From assembly GCF_003337375.1 (NCBI RefSeq), contig NZ_QPJD01000013.1:1-64000 (forward strand): 64,000 bases of DNA, given 5' to 3'. Under the pieces are notes generated by a model, which was not told the DNA's origin, made no database searches, and worked only from the letters and a program-made list of their open reading frames with translations. Position 1 is the stretch's first letter. Each line of letters opens with the position of its first letter. Origin of the DNA: Paenibacillus prosopidis. Its GTDB lineage: Bacteria > Bacillota > Bacilli > Paenibacillales > Paenibacillaceae. Made by a program: the position numbers and the translations under genes. Shown here piece after piece: positions 1 to 9,132 of the stretch.

Positions 1-37
1 GCAGCTGACGAATACTAATCGGTCGAGGGCTTATCCT
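1..37 (+). rRNA. 23S rRNA, 3' end only
   Basis: The first bases match the very conserved 3' end of bacterial 23S rRNA (GACGAATACTAATCGGTCGA followed by GGGCTTATCC). The rest of the gene lies outside the window. The end point is approximate. A roughly 95-base spacer follows and runs straight into tRNA-Ile with no recognisable 5S rRNA. Confidence 0.88.
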
Positions 38-133
38 AAAACCGTTTGCCTGGACCCATACATCCGGCAGACAAACAGCTAAAGTTCAGCAGCAAATTCT
101 TTCGTATCCGGTTTTCAAGGCGTAACTCGCTTA

Positions 134-211
<78 letters not shown>

Positions 212-215
212 ATTT

Positions 216-291
216 TCCCTGATAGCTCAGTTGGTAGAGCACTCGACTGTTAATCGAGTTGTCACAGGTTCGAGTCCTGTTCGGGGAGCCA
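216..291 (+). tRNA. tRNA-Asn (GTT)
   Basis: The acceptor TCCCTGA pairs with TCGGGGA (one G-T pair), the anticodon loop CTGTTAA gives GTT, and CCA is encoded. It lies 5 bases after tRNA-Ile. Confidence 0.97.
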
Positions 292-296
292 AGTTT

Positions 297-384
297 GGAG
301 AGATACCCAAGTGGCTCAAGGGGACCCTCTGCTAAGGGGTTAGACTGCGTAAGTGGTGCGAGGGTTCGAATCCCTCTCTCTCCG
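297..384 (+). tRNA. tRNA-Ser (GCT)
   Basis: The acceptor GGAGAGA pairs with TCTCTCC, the anticodon loop CTGCTAA gives GCT, and there is a long variable arm as expected for a class II tRNA (88 nt). It is the only tRNA in the string without an encoded CCA; the discriminator G is followed by TTC. Confidence 0.96.
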
Positions 385-397
385 TTCGATTTTACAA

Positions 398-472
398 GGC
401 CCGTTGGTCAAGGGGTTAAGACACCTCCCTTTCACGGAGGTAACAGGGGTTCGAATCCCCTACGGGTCACCA
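398..472 (+). tRNA. tRNA-Glu (TTC)
   Basis: The acceptor GGCCCGT pairs with ACGGGTC, the anticodon loop CTTTCAC gives TTC, and CCA is encoded. Confidence 0.96.
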
Positions 473-486
473 TACTTTTTTAACGA

Positions 487-565
<79 letters not shown>

Positions 566-591
566 CACCTTAAAGTGACCATAATCGATGT

Positions 592-667
<76 letters not shown>

Positions 668-679
668 CTTTTTCACTTT

Positions 680-735
680 GGATGCAGCTCAGCTTAATAG
701 AGCAGCAGCAAATTTACCTTTACAGGTGACAATCA
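680..735 (+). pseudogene. Decayed tRNA-Pro 5' half
   Basis: This stretch carries a D-arm-like block (AGCTCAGCTTAATAGAGCA) that aligns with the 5' half of the intact tRNA-Pro at 828-904 (AGCTCAGCTTGGTAGAGCA). It follows tRNA-Thr copy 1 in the same relative position that tRNA-Pro follows copy 2. The anticodon stem and T arm are missing: from about 715 on it resembles the spacer between fMet and Thr copy 1 instead. It is best read as the first tRNA-Pro of a duplicated Thr-Pro unit, cut off by a deletion. Confidence 0.7.
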
Positions 736-743
736 ATTGATGT

Positions 744-819
<76 letters not shown>

Positions 820-827
820 TTTTTTCT

Positions 828-904
828 CGGGACGTAGCTCAGCTTGGTAGAGCACCTGGTTTGGGACCAGGGGGTCGCATGTTCAAATCGTGTCGTCCCG
901 ACCA
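828..904 (+). tRNA. tRNA-Pro (TGG)
   Basis: The acceptor CGGGACG pairs with CGTCCCG, the anticodon loop TTTGGGA gives TGG, and CCA is encoded. It is the last tRNA of the string and is followed by a terminator. Confidence 0.96.
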
Positions 905-927
905 TTATTAAACAAATGTTGTTACAT

Positions 928-977
928 AAAACCACTAACTCACTGTCCTCGGACATGTAGGGTTAGTGGTTTTTTTA
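928..977 (+). terminator. Terminator of the tRNA string
   Basis: A 12-bp stem (AAAACCACTAAC with GTTAGTGGTTTT) is followed by a run of T. It sits 24 bases after tRNA-Pro. Confidence 0.9.
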
Positions 978-1030
978 TTTATATTCCTTAAAATACGCTG
1001 CAGGTTTGCTTTAAAGTCATTGGGAATTAA

Positions 1031-1058
1031 TTGGTTTTAAGTAATGATTATTTATAAT
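1031..1058 (+). promoter_or_regulatory. Candidate sigma-A promoter of pdaA
   Basis: TTGGTT at 1031-1036 and TATAAT at 1053-1058 are separated by 16 bases, about 50 bases before the pdaA start. This is read from sequence only. Confidence 0.5.
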
Positions 1059-1107
1059 CACAATAGGGAAATATAGCTACGCTAAAGAGTACAGAAAGGT
1101 GTGATTT

Positions 1108-1890
1108 TTGTTGAAGCGTAGAATGTGGTTAGCGACATTGCTTGCCGTGATCATTTGGGGCGCATTAAATTCCGGTACCGCGATTGCTCAGCCCGGTGCT
1201 TATCATTATGGCTTCAAGAAGAGCGTGGAAGGCCGACTGCCTTCTATCGATCAGGAAGGCTTCAAAGACATCGTAATAAAATACGGAGCGTTGTTTCTAG
1301 GCGATACAAGCAAGAAAGAGCTGTATCTAACGTTTGATAACGGATATGAGAACGGCTATACTTCTAAAATTCTCGATATCCTTAAAGAAAAAAAGGCACC
1401 TGCCGCTTTTTTTGTAACGGGACATTATGTGAAGGATCAACCGGAGCTGCTTAAACGAATGGTTATGGAAGGCCATATCGTTGGCAATCATTCTTGGAGC
1501 CACCCGGATATGTCCCAGCTATCGGAGGGGAGCATCAAGACGGAGCTCGATAAGGTGAAGGAGCAGGTTGAGATACTTACAGGACAGAAGGAAATGAAGT
1601 ATCTTCGCCCGCCCAGAGGTATTTTTAGCGAAAAAGTTCTAGCAGCCAGTAAACAATTCGGTTATACGAATGTTTTTTGGTCAGTGGCATATAAGGATTG
1701 GGACGTTAAGGCGCAGAAAGGTTCACAATATGCTTTCAGCCAAGTTGTAAAGCAGCTTCATCCCGGAGCCATTATTCTGCTGCATGCCGTATCTAAGGAC
1801 AATAGTGAAGCTCTAGGGAGCATTATTGATGAGGCTCGCCGCCAAGGTTATGAATTTAAAAGCTTGGATCAGCTTACGGTTAGCCAGTAA
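1108..1890 (+). CDS. pdaA: N-acetylmuramic acid deacetylase PdaA (spore cortex)
   Basis: A polysaccharide deacetylase (NodB fold, CE4 family) of 260 residues, close in length and motif order to Bacillus subtilis PdaA. PdaA removes the N-acetyl group from muramic acid so that muramic-delta-lactam can form in the spore cortex, which is needed for germination. Residues 1-28 form a signal peptide (basic start, hydrophobic core, cleavage near AIA-Q), so it acts outside the membrane. Visible motifs are TFDNGYENGY (75-84, catalytic Asp), NHSWSHPD (126-133, metal His residues), RPPRG (about 168) and LLHAVS near residue 226. The start is TTG at 1108 or TTG at 1111, both after an AGAAAGGTG ribosome site. 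It is monocistronic, between its own promoter and terminator. Confidence 0.93.
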   Translation: MLKRRMWLATLLAVIIWGALNSGTAIAQPGAYHYGFKKSVEGRLPSIDQEGFKDIVIKYGALFLGDTSKKELYLTFDNGYENGYTSKILDILKEKKAPAAFFVTGHYVKDQPELLKRMVMEGHIVGNHSWSHPDMSQLSEGSIKTELDKVKEQVEILTGQKEMKYLRPPRGIFSEKVLAASKQFGYTNVFWSVAYKDWDVKAQKGSQYAFSQVVKQLHPGAIILLHAVSKDNSEALGSIIDEARRQGYEFKSLDQLTVSQ

Positions 1891-1901
1891 CGATAATAAA
1901 T

Positions 1902-1935
1902 AACCTTAGCCATAACAGTTGGCTAAGGTTTTTGT
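1902..1935 (+). terminator. Terminator of pdaA
   Basis: A 10-bp stem (AACCTTAGCC with GGCTAAGGTT) is followed by T residues, 11 bases after the pdaA stop. Confidence 0.85.
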
Positions 1936-2068
1936 TCTTGAAAGAGGGATACGAAACCGGTAGATTTTTTTATCACAGGAAACAAGTCATCCTGAAGAAG
2001 AAGGAACACGGGATCGTGTATAATATCCTTAGATCATTAACAAGCTTACTTCCTTATAGGAGGGTATC

Positions 2069-4501
2069 ATGATTGATATAAAGCAACAGCTAGCGCATGC
2101 CTTATTGGAAATCGAGCGATTAAAAATGGAAAATACTATGTTACGCATGCAATTAGACTTTTTTACATAGGGAGATTCTCCACTCAAAACTATAGAGACT
2201 ACTACTGAGCAAAAAATATATGAAGTTAATACCCGAATGGCTACAAATTCTCAAGACGACGAGATAACCATACATCAATATTCGACACCGATAGAAAAGA
2301 TCACATTATTTCGAAAATTGTTTCGAGGACGCGAGGATGTATTTCCTGCTCGTTGGCAGAACAAAACAGGGAAATCGAGTTACTCACCTGCGTGTGGAAA
2401 CGAATGGAGTGCGGTATGCAAGAAACCGCAGGTAAAATGCTCTGATTGTACGTATCAACATTTTTTACCGGTGACAGACGAGGTTATCAATAAGCACTTG
2501 GATGCTAAGTTCAATCAAACATTAGGTGTATATCCCATGCTGCAAGATGAAACCTGTTGGTTTGTGGCCATTGATCTGGACAAGCACGACTGGAAAACTG
2601 ATGCAAAAGCAGTGATGGAGACTTGTGAAGAAATGGGAGTGCCCGCTGCATTGGAACGTTCAAGGTCAGGTCAAGGCGGGCATATTTGGATTTTTTTCGA
2701 GGAGCCAATAGCTGCAACTATAGCAAGGAAGCTTGGGTTCTCGATTATTTCAAAGACAATGCAGTCGAGGTATCAAATCGGACTAGATTCGTACGATCGA
2801 TTGTTTCCGAACCAGGATACGCTTCCTAAAGGCGGGTTCGGAAACTTAATTGCACTTCCTTTACAAGGAGTACCAAGAAAACAAGGGAATAGTGTATTTG
2901 TTGATAATGAGTTAATGCCTTTTGATGATCAATGGCGTTTCCTATCGCAGATGCGGAAGCTTTCTTCAGATAGTGTGGAAAAAATTGTTCGAGATGCTGC
3001 TGCAAATGGTGAAGTAATAAATGCCGGATTTATAAACCTTGAAGAGGAAGACGAACGACCATGGGATTCTGTCCATAAAAACAGTGAATTAATCTTACGG
3101 GGAGCGCTGCCATCTAGTATTGAAATTGTTTTGTCCAATATGGTCTACATCTCAAAAGATGGGCTTCCGTCAAACATGATAAACCGATTAATTGGACTTG
3201 CCGCATTTCAAAATCCTGATTTCTATAAGACACAGGCAATGCGTTTGCCAACCTATGGAAAACCACGAGTGATAGGATGCGAAAGCATATTGCGCTTCCG
3301 AGAGGTTGCTTACAACCAGTTCTGGATCTATTTAATCACCATGATGTTAAACCGTTGCTTCATGACGAGCGAAATCAAGGACAGCCCATTGAAGTGGAGT
3401 TTGTAGGAACTTTATCCATGCTGCAAGATGGTGCGGCAAGAGGAGTAATGGCACATGAAATAGGTATTCTCTCCGCGACAACAGCTTTCGGGAAAACCGT
3501 AGTGGCTGCTAATATCATCGCAACACGAAAAGTGAATACCCTGATATTGGTCCATCGCAGGGAGTTAATGGATCAATGGAAGGAACGATTGCAAACCTTT
3601 CTGGAAATCCAGGAGAGCGATATTGGTGTTGTGGGTGGCGGGAAAGATAAAAGAACAGGAAAAATAGATATAGCCGTGATCCAGAGCTTGAATTCTAAAG
3701 CCCAGGTAAAAGAGTACATTAGTGGTTACGGACAGATCATCGTAGATGAATGCCATCACGTTTCCGCCTTTAGCTTTGAGCAGGTACTAAAAATGGCAAA
3801 AGCTAAGTATGTGGTTCGGTTTAACGGCAACCCTAGCAAGGCAGGATGGTCAACATCCGATTGTGTTGATGCAATGCGGACCGATCCGAATACGCATTGA
3901 TGCAAAATCTCAGGCTGCTGCGCGAGGCATGGAACATAAGGTGATACCTCGATATACTTCATTACAGTTGCCGCAAACTACAGGAAATCTATCAATCCAA
4001 GATATCTATCAATTACTTATTGAAGATGAAGAACGAAATTCGCTCATCTTTGATGATATACTCAAATGTTTAGACCAAGGAAGGTCACCGGTTCTTTTGG
4101 CGGAACGCACGGCTCATGTAGAATATTTCGAGAAACGGTTGGAGAAGTTTGCTAAAAACGTTATCGTTCTTCGGGGTGGAATGGGTAGAAAACAGCGTGA
4201 GGCGATTCGGCAAAAAATAGCTGGCATAAAGGATCATGAGGAAAGGGTATTTATCGCTACCGGGAAACTTATTGGAGAAGGTTTTGACGATGCTAGACTG
4301 GATACTTTGTTCTTGGTTCATCCGGTTTCTTGGAAGGGAACATTGCAGCAGTATGCCGGCCGTCTGCATCGGTCGTATATCAATAAAACGGAAGTGCAAA
4401 TTTATGATTATATTGACCTGCAAGTTCCAATGTTAATGAGCATGTATAAGAAAAGAATACATGGCTACCGAGCGATGGGCTATAAAGGTTTTGAATTATA
4501 A
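2069..4501 (+). pseudogene. TOTE-type primase-helicase, broken by one stop and two frameshifts
   Basis: One ancestral gene is visible in pieces. Codons 2069-2170 (after a GGAGG site) encode a short Leu/Glu-rich coiled coil and end at an in-frame TAG; the same frame continues through 2237 to 3406 with an archaeo-eukaryotic primase domain of the TOTE conflict-system type (FRGREDVFPARWQ, AIDLDKHDW as the catalytic acidic pair, RSRSGQGGHIWIFF, FPNQDTLPKGGFGNLIALPLQ). Near 3280 the reading moves to frame 1 and a superfamily 2 helicase begins (TAFGKT Walker A, DECHH box). Near 3811-3818 it returns to frame 2 (FGLTATLARQDG) and runs to the helicase end at 4501 (GEGFDDARLD, QQYAGRLHR). The family normally has all of this in one protein of some 800 or more residues. 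Three lesions suggest a decayed gene rather than one sequencing slip, though base-calling errors cannot be excluded. Such proteins are proposed defence or conflict factors acting on nucleic acids. Confidence 0.86.
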
Positions 4502-4537
4502 TGGTTCAAAAGTAAACTCGATCGGAGGGCATCTTCA

Positions 4538-5107
4538 ATGCCACAAAAAGGTTATGTTAACAAGATCATAAACGAACAATTATATGATGAGGACATATTT
4601 GCCATTCTTAGAGCAGCTGATGAAATTATTGCTCGTGGCGGACGGACTCTGCTTGCTAAAATATTAAAAGGCTCCCGCGAGAAAAAAGTGTTGGAGCTTG
4701 GATTGAATGATTGTCCGTCTTACGGTTACTATAAGTTATTTTCTCTAGAACAAATCGTAAATAAGATAGATTGGATGATTTATAATGATTTCCTGGAGAT
4801 TCAATTCAGCGGGAAGCTTCCAATGATTGTTTTTACGGAGCGAGGCTGGTCGATCGAGCGAGCAAGGATGGCTGAAGAGCTTCTTCAGGAATGGGACGCA
4901 TGGTTGGCGCAAGGAAAATCTGATATCGATATGAGCTATTTAAAAGACCGAAATCGCGGAATGATTCTAATGTTTTTGGATAAAATCAAGCAAACAGGCA
5001 ATCTGAAATACATTCAGTTATTGCGTCTATGGGAGAAAATTGAGTATAAAAAAGTAAAGCAAGAAATTCGTGATACGGTGTGTCAACTTGAGAGATCGTT
5101 ACACTAG
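4538..5107 (+). CDS. RQC-minor-type winged-helix DNA-binding protein
   Basis: A 189-residue protein starting at ATG 4538 after a CGGAGGG site, 36 bases behind the broken primase-helicase gene. Residues about 15-75 (Asp-rich helix, GRTLLAKILKGS, then PSYGYYKLFS) fit the small RQC-like winged-helix family that NCBI calls RQC-minor-1; RQC domains in RecQ helicases bind duplex DNA. The C-terminal half is helical and charged with no motif I recognise. Its position and shared AT-rich composition suggest it was the partner of the TOTE helicase. Unlike that gene it is intact. The family name is from memory of sequence pattern and is moderately certain; the functional link is inference. Confidence 0.6.
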   Translation: MPQKGYVNKIINEQLYDEDIFAILRAADEIIARGGRTLLAKILKGSREKKVLELGLNDCPSYGYYKLFSLEQIVNKIDWMIYNDFLEIQFSGKLPMIVFTERGWSIERARMAEELLQEWDAWLAQGKSDIDMSYLKDRNRGMILMFLDKIKQTGNLKYIQLLRLWEKIEYKKVKQEIRDTVCQLERSLH

Positions 5108-5155
5108 AAACAATCCCGCCTGATGCATTGTTGTGCAAGGCGGGATTGTTTTTGT
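5108..5155. terminator. Bidirectional terminator between the 189-residue gene and yhbH
   Basis: A 13-bp stem (AAACAATCCCGCC with GGCGGGATTGTTT) is flanked by A residues on the left and T residues on the right. It lies between two convergent genes and can serve both. Confidence 0.9.
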
Positions 5156-5165
5156 CACGAGCTTG

Positions 5166-6329
5166 TTACCCCGGTACGCCTTCCCGCTTACGGAAAAATG
5201 ACTTGAGGGCATTATATACTTCGCCCTTCTCCTTGATGACGTAGTACATGAAATGCTGCAGATTGATGTGCTTGTAGGCGGACATGAGCGTGCTGGAGCG
5301 GTTGTATTGGTTGACCTCGCCGTAGCCGAATAGGTTGGAGCGCTTAAGCAGCTCGCCGATTAGCTTCACGCAGCGTTCATTGTCGCTCGTCAGATTGTCT
5401 CCGTCGGAGAAATGGAAAGGGTAAATATTGTACAAATTCGGTGAGTAGCGGCTATCGATTATTTCTAGCGCTTTCACGTAGGCTGACGAGCATATGGTAC
5501 CGCCGCTTTCGCCGCGTGTGAAAAATTCCTCCTCGGTCACTTCCTTCGCTTCCGTGTGATGGGCAATAAACACAATATCGACCTTCTCATACTGGTGACG
5601 CAGGAAACGTGTCATCCAGAAGAAAAACGAGCGGGCTACATATTTCTCGAAGGAGCCCATCGATCCCGACGTATCCATCATCGCGATGATAACGGCATTC
5701 GACTGCGGTTTGATAATTTCTTCCCACGTCTTGTAGCGCAGGTCGTCAGGAGAGATGCCGTGAATGCCCGGTTGGCCAGACGTCGCGTTTCTCCGCAGGT
5801 TTTCGATGATCGTCCGCTTTTTATCGATATTGGACATGATACCCTTCTTGCGGATATCATTGAAGCGAATTTCCTTCGTTTCGAGCTGGTCCTTATCTTT
5901 GTTCTTGAGGAAAGGAAGCTCCAGCTCGGCAAATAACATCGTCTCCAGCTCCGCTAAGGTGATTTCAGCTTCAATAACATCTTCGCCAGGCTGATCGCCG
6001 GCGCCCTCGCCCTTGCCGCCTTTTTGTGCAGAGGCGGGATCTACGCCGAGCACGTCGCCAACCTGGCTGTCTCCATCACCCTGGCCTACATGTTTATTTT
6101 TATTGTAGTTATAGACGAACCGGTATTCATCAAGGCTCCGAATCGGCACTTTGATGATCTGTTTGCCGTCAGACATAACAATGCTTTCCTCGGACACAAG
6201 GTCCGGTAAGTTTTGCTTAATCGCCTCGCGGACCTTCTGTTGATGCCTGGATTGATCTTGATACCCCTTGCGATGCAGTGACCAGTCCTCCCGTGACACG
6301 CTGAACATTCCATTGTCCGATGAACCCAT
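5166..6329 (-). CDS. yhbH: Sporulation protein YhbH (DUF444 / UPF0229)
   Basis: A 387-residue protein with the DUF444 layout: a charged N-terminal part (SREDWSLHRKGYQDQSRHQ), a Gly-rich linker near residues 90-115 (VGQGDGDSQVGD, then KGGKGEGAGDQPG), and a C-terminal von Willebrand A-like domain with the metal-site motif DTSGSMG and a downstream FSDGDN. B. subtilis YhbH is about the same length, is made in sporulating mother cells, and belongs with PrkA kinase and SpoVR. Here prkA and spoVR are not adjacent. The ATG start at 6329 follows AGGAGG with 8 bases between. The biochemical role is not established. Confidence 0.88.
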   Translation of the reverse strand: MGSSDNGMFSVSREDWSLHRKGYQDQSRHQQKVREAIKQNLPDLVSEESIVMSDGKQIIKVPIRSLDEYRFVYNYNKNKHVGQGDGDSQVGDVLGVDPASAQKGGKGEGAGDQPGEDVIEAEITLAELETMLFAELELPFLKNKDKDQLETKEIRFNDIRKKGIMSNIDKKRTIIENLRRNATSGQPGIHGISPDDLRYKTWEEIIKPQSNAVIIAMMDTSGSMGSFEKYVARSFFFWMTRFLRHQYEKVDIVFIAHHTEAKEVTEEEFFTRGESGGTICSSAYVKALEIIDSRYSPNLYNIYPFHFSDGDNLTSDNERCVKLIGELLKRSNLFGYGEVNQYNRSSTLMSAYKHINLQHFMYYVIKEKGEVYNALKSFFRKREGVPG

Positions 6330-6445
6330 TTCGGAGCACCTCCTCGCTTATTTCTTTGTTGTTATTCAATATATTCAAGTGCCGAGCGGTTATGTGAAGG
6401 AAAATTAGTCCAATTCTAGCATTCTACCAAAAAAGCCATACGTCC

Positions 6446-6466
6446 TATTTGACATTATGTCAAATA
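6446..6466. promoter_or_regulatory. 21-bp perfect palindrome, candidate operator
   Basis: TATTTGACAT and ATGTCAAATA flank a single central T, giving 10-bp perfect arms. It lies in the 263-base gap between yhbH and the importer operon, about 130 bases before the first importer start. Three TATAAT hexamers follow at 6492, 6504 and 6518, none with a convincing -35 box. The palindrome has the shape of a dimeric repressor site; which protein binds is unknown. Confidence 0.5.
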
Positions 6467-6592
6467 AGCGGCCCATTTTTTAACCATTTTGTATAATGAA
6501 TTTTATAATACGTGTTATATAATATTACACAAGAGCTTTAAAAACCTGTCATTAACATAACGCAAATTGCTTTATTAATGAGGAGGGATTAC

Positions 6593-7405
6593 ATGCATCT
6601 ATCCCAGGCTGCTAAGAAGGCAGAGATCATTGTCGACCAGGTATCCATGCGTTTTGGTAAAAAAGGCCACGAAGTTACTGCTCTCCAAAATGTCAGCTTC
6701 AAGATCTACCGTAACGAATTCGTATCGCTCCTGGGCCCATCGGGCTGTGGAAAGTCAACTCTCCTTAGACTGATGGCCGATTTGCTCGAGCCGACCGAAG
6801 GTCAAATAATGATTCAAGATGAGCATCCCCGCGAGGTTCGCCTCCGTCGAAAGTTCGGTATCGTGTTTCAGAACCCTACCTTATTTGAATGGAGAACGGT
6901 TAAACAAAATATTGAGCTCCCGCTTGAAGTACTGGGTCAAAAAAAATCTCAATATAGTGCGCTAACCGAACAATTAATAGAAATGGTAGGGCTCTCTTCC
7001 TTCAAGCATTATTATCCTTGGCAGTTAAGCGGCGGCATGCAGCAGCGTGTTGCAATTGCCCGGGCTCTTTCCTTAGACCCTCCTATTTTATTAATGGATG
7101 AACCGTTTTCTGCACTTGATGAATTTACGAAGGAAAAGCTGCAGCTTGAGCTGCTTGAAATTAAACGGAAGACAAACAAAACGATCGTATTTGTAACGCA
7201 CAGTATTCCCGAGGCTGTATATTTGTCGGACCGAATCATCGTGTTGTCAGCGCATCCCGGACGGGTTCATTCTATCGTGGATAACGTCAGGGAGGAGGGG
7301 GACCCGTCCCATATACGCGAGTCGGAACGATTCCACGAAATGATGAAGACGGTTAGGAATTGTTTTTACGAGGAGAGTGGTTTCCTTGACGGGCAGACTA
7401 TTTAA
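6593..7405 (+). CDS. ABC importer ATP-binding subunit (nitrate/taurine/pyrimidine class)
   Basis: A 270-residue ATPase of the SsuB/TauB/ThiZ type with Walker A GPSGCGKST, Q loop in VFQNPTL, signature LSGGMQQR, Walker B ILLMDEP and a switch His in VTHS. An upstream in-frame ATG at 6578 lies inside the ribosome site itself (ATGAGGAGGGA), so ATG 6593 is the likely start. The gene overlaps the following permease gene. With the two permeases and the lipoprotein that follow it forms a four-gene importer heading a pyrimidine-degradation cluster; the imported substrate is inferred from this context, not from the sequence. Confidence 0.9.
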   Translation: MHLSQAAKKAEIIVDQVSMRFGKKGHEVTALQNVSFKIYRNEFVSLLGPSGCGKSTLLRLMADLLEPTEGQIMIQDEHPREVRLRRKFGIVFQNPTLFEWRTVKQNIELPLEVLGQKKSQYSALTEQLIEMVGLSSFKHYYPWQLSGGMQQRVAIARALSLDPPILLMDEPFSALDEFTKEKLQLELLEIKRKTNKTIVFVTHSIPEAVYLSDRIIVLSAHPGRVHSIVDNVREEGDPSHIRESERFHEMMKTVRNCFYEESGFLDGQTI

Positions 7406-8201
7406 AAAGTTTGGTCAAAACGGCACATTCGTATTGTGGGCGGCGGCAATTCTCCTTCTGTGGGAGGCAGGGGCATGGTTTATTGAAGACATTGCGCAAT
7501 TGACTGCTCCAGCTTCCAAGCTGCCTTACATACACCGGGTGCTCAGCTCGCTGGTAGAGCACTTCCCGACGATGATCAAACAGGGAGCCGTTACATTTGG
7601 CAACTCCATAACCGGTTTTGTCATCGGATCGGCGATTGGTTTCGCATTGGCTATTCTAATGAGTTTATCAAGAACGGTGGAAAATACGCTGTCCCCTTAT
7701 ATGATAGCTTCGCAAATGATTCCGATCATCGGTCTGGCGCCTATTATTTACGGCATTATTCATGACGCGGCTTTATCCAGGGTGCTTATGGCAGGTTATG
7801 TGACTTTTTTTCCAGTCACTATTAATGCGCTGCGCGGCATAAAGAGCATCAAGCAGGAGCAGCTTGAACTGATGCGATCATATGCAGCATCGACTTGGAC
7901 TTTGTATTTGAAGCTTAAGCTGAAATCGGCATTGCCGGGCTTGTTTGCGGGATTAAAGCTGTCGGCTCCGCTTGCTATTACGGCGTCAATCATTGTCGAG
8001 CTAATGGGAGCTCCGGACGGCATAGGCGTTCTAATGGTCAGCTCCCTCTATTACGGGACAGCCCAAGTATATATGTTTTGGTCAACCGTTCTAATCAGCA
8101 TGGCCATAGGACTGCTTTTATATCTTATCATCACCTTACTTGAGAGGTGGATGACGCCATGGCAGCCTGAGTTCCGTTCGAAGGGGAGGGACGAAACATG
8201 A
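7386..8201 (+). CDS. ABC importer permease subunit 1
   Basis: A binding-protein-dependent transport permease of the BPD_transp_1 fold with about six membrane helices and a cytoplasmic EAA-type loop (ELMRSYAASTWTLYLKLKLKSALPGLFAGLKL, read in parts). The start is TTG 7386, placed about 9 bases behind GAGGAG; GTG 7377 in the same frame sits too close to that site. The gene starts inside the end of the ATPase gene and its stop overlaps the next start (ATGA), so the three are translationally coupled. Confidence 0.87.
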   Translation: MTGRLFKKFGQNGTFVLWAAAILLLWEAGAWFIEDIAQLTAPASKLPYIHRVLSSLVEHFPTMIKQGAVTFGNSITGFVIGSAIGFALAILMSLSRTVENTLSPYMIASQMIPIIGLAPIIYGIIHDAALSRVLMAGYVTFFPVTINALRGIKSIKQEQLELMRSYAASTWTLYLKLKLKSALPGLFAGLKLSAPLAITASIIVELMGAPDGIGVLMVSSLYYGTAQVYMFWSTVLISMAIGLLLYLIITLLERWMTPWQPEFRSKGRDET

Positions 8202-9043
8202 AGGAGATGGCCGTTCCGCAATCTGCAGATAACATTCGCCCCAAGCCGGCAGCTCTAAAAAAGGGGCGGGCTCTTAAGAGTAAACGTTCAGCATATCTGC
8301 TTCCATCCGGCTTTGGGGTGTTGTTTCTGCTCATTTGGCAGCTCAAAGGCTTTCATAAGGTATTCCATTTGGAGCAATATCAGCTTCCGATACCTTCCTC
8401 GATAGCTGTTTCGATTCGCGAAAATGTCGATGTTCTCTGGAGCTACTCGCTATATACGGGGAGCGAGATAGTAGGCGGTTGTTTAGCAGGATCGCTGTTT
8501 GGTCTTATCGCAGCCGTGGCGGCGTCGTTTTTTCCTCGAACGGGAAGGGGCGGTATCACGCTAATGGCTTCCCTAAACGCTGTCCCGATTGTTGCTTTAG
8601 CGCCTGTCATGAATAACTGGTTCGGTGACGGTGTTGCATCAAAAATGGCGATTGTTTCCGTAATGACGATGGCAACGATGGCTGTCAGCGCATTCAAGGG
8701 GCTGCGCTCCATTGATCCGACTTCTATAGAGCTTATGAATTCGTATGCGGCCGGTAAGTTTCAAATCTTCGCCAAGCTTCGTTTTCGAAGCGCGCTTCCG
8801 CATGTATTTACCGCTTTAAAAATTAATATGTCAACCAGTATTATCGGGGCAATCGTCGGGGAATTTTTTATATCGTCTCGGGGACTCGGGTACTTGCTGT
8901 CCGACCAAATCAAATTGGCGAACATGCCGCTTGCATGGTCCTGCATCGTCATTGCCGCGTTACTCGGAATCATCCTGTACTATATCGTTCAGGTCATAGA
9001 GCGCTTGGTGATTCCTTGGCATATCGCGCAGCGGAAGCAATAG
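8198..9043 (+). CDS. ABC importer permease subunit 2
   Basis: A 281-residue permease homologous to the preceding one, with the same fold and an EAA loop around ELMNSYAAGKFQIFAKL. A cytoplasmic basic N-terminus of about 30 residues precedes the first helix. ATG 8198 overlaps the previous stop as ATGA, after an AGGGGAGGGA site. Two different permeases imply a heterodimeric channel, as in ThiX-like or other NMT1-type importers that have duplicated membrane subunits. Confidence 0.88.
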   Translation: MKEMAVPQSADNIRPKPAALKKGRALKSKRSAYLLPSGFGVLFLLIWQLKGFHKVFHLEQYQLPIPSSIAVSIRENVDVLWSYSLYTGSEIVGGCLAGSLFGLIAAVAASFFPRTGRGGITLMASLNAVPIVALAPVMNNWFGDGVASKMAIVSVMTMATMAVSAFKGLRSIDPTSIELMNSYAAGKFQIFAKLRFRSALPHVFTALKINMSTSIIGAIVGEFFISSRGLGYLLSDQIKLANMPLAWSCIVIAALLGIILYYIVQVIERLVIPWHIAQRKQ

Positions 9044-9132
9044 TTTAACGGATTGGACTTGTCCGGCTCACAGGGCAGCAGGGGATGTCATCATCTTTTA
9101 AATAGAATCGATAATGGAGAGGAATGGTCAGC

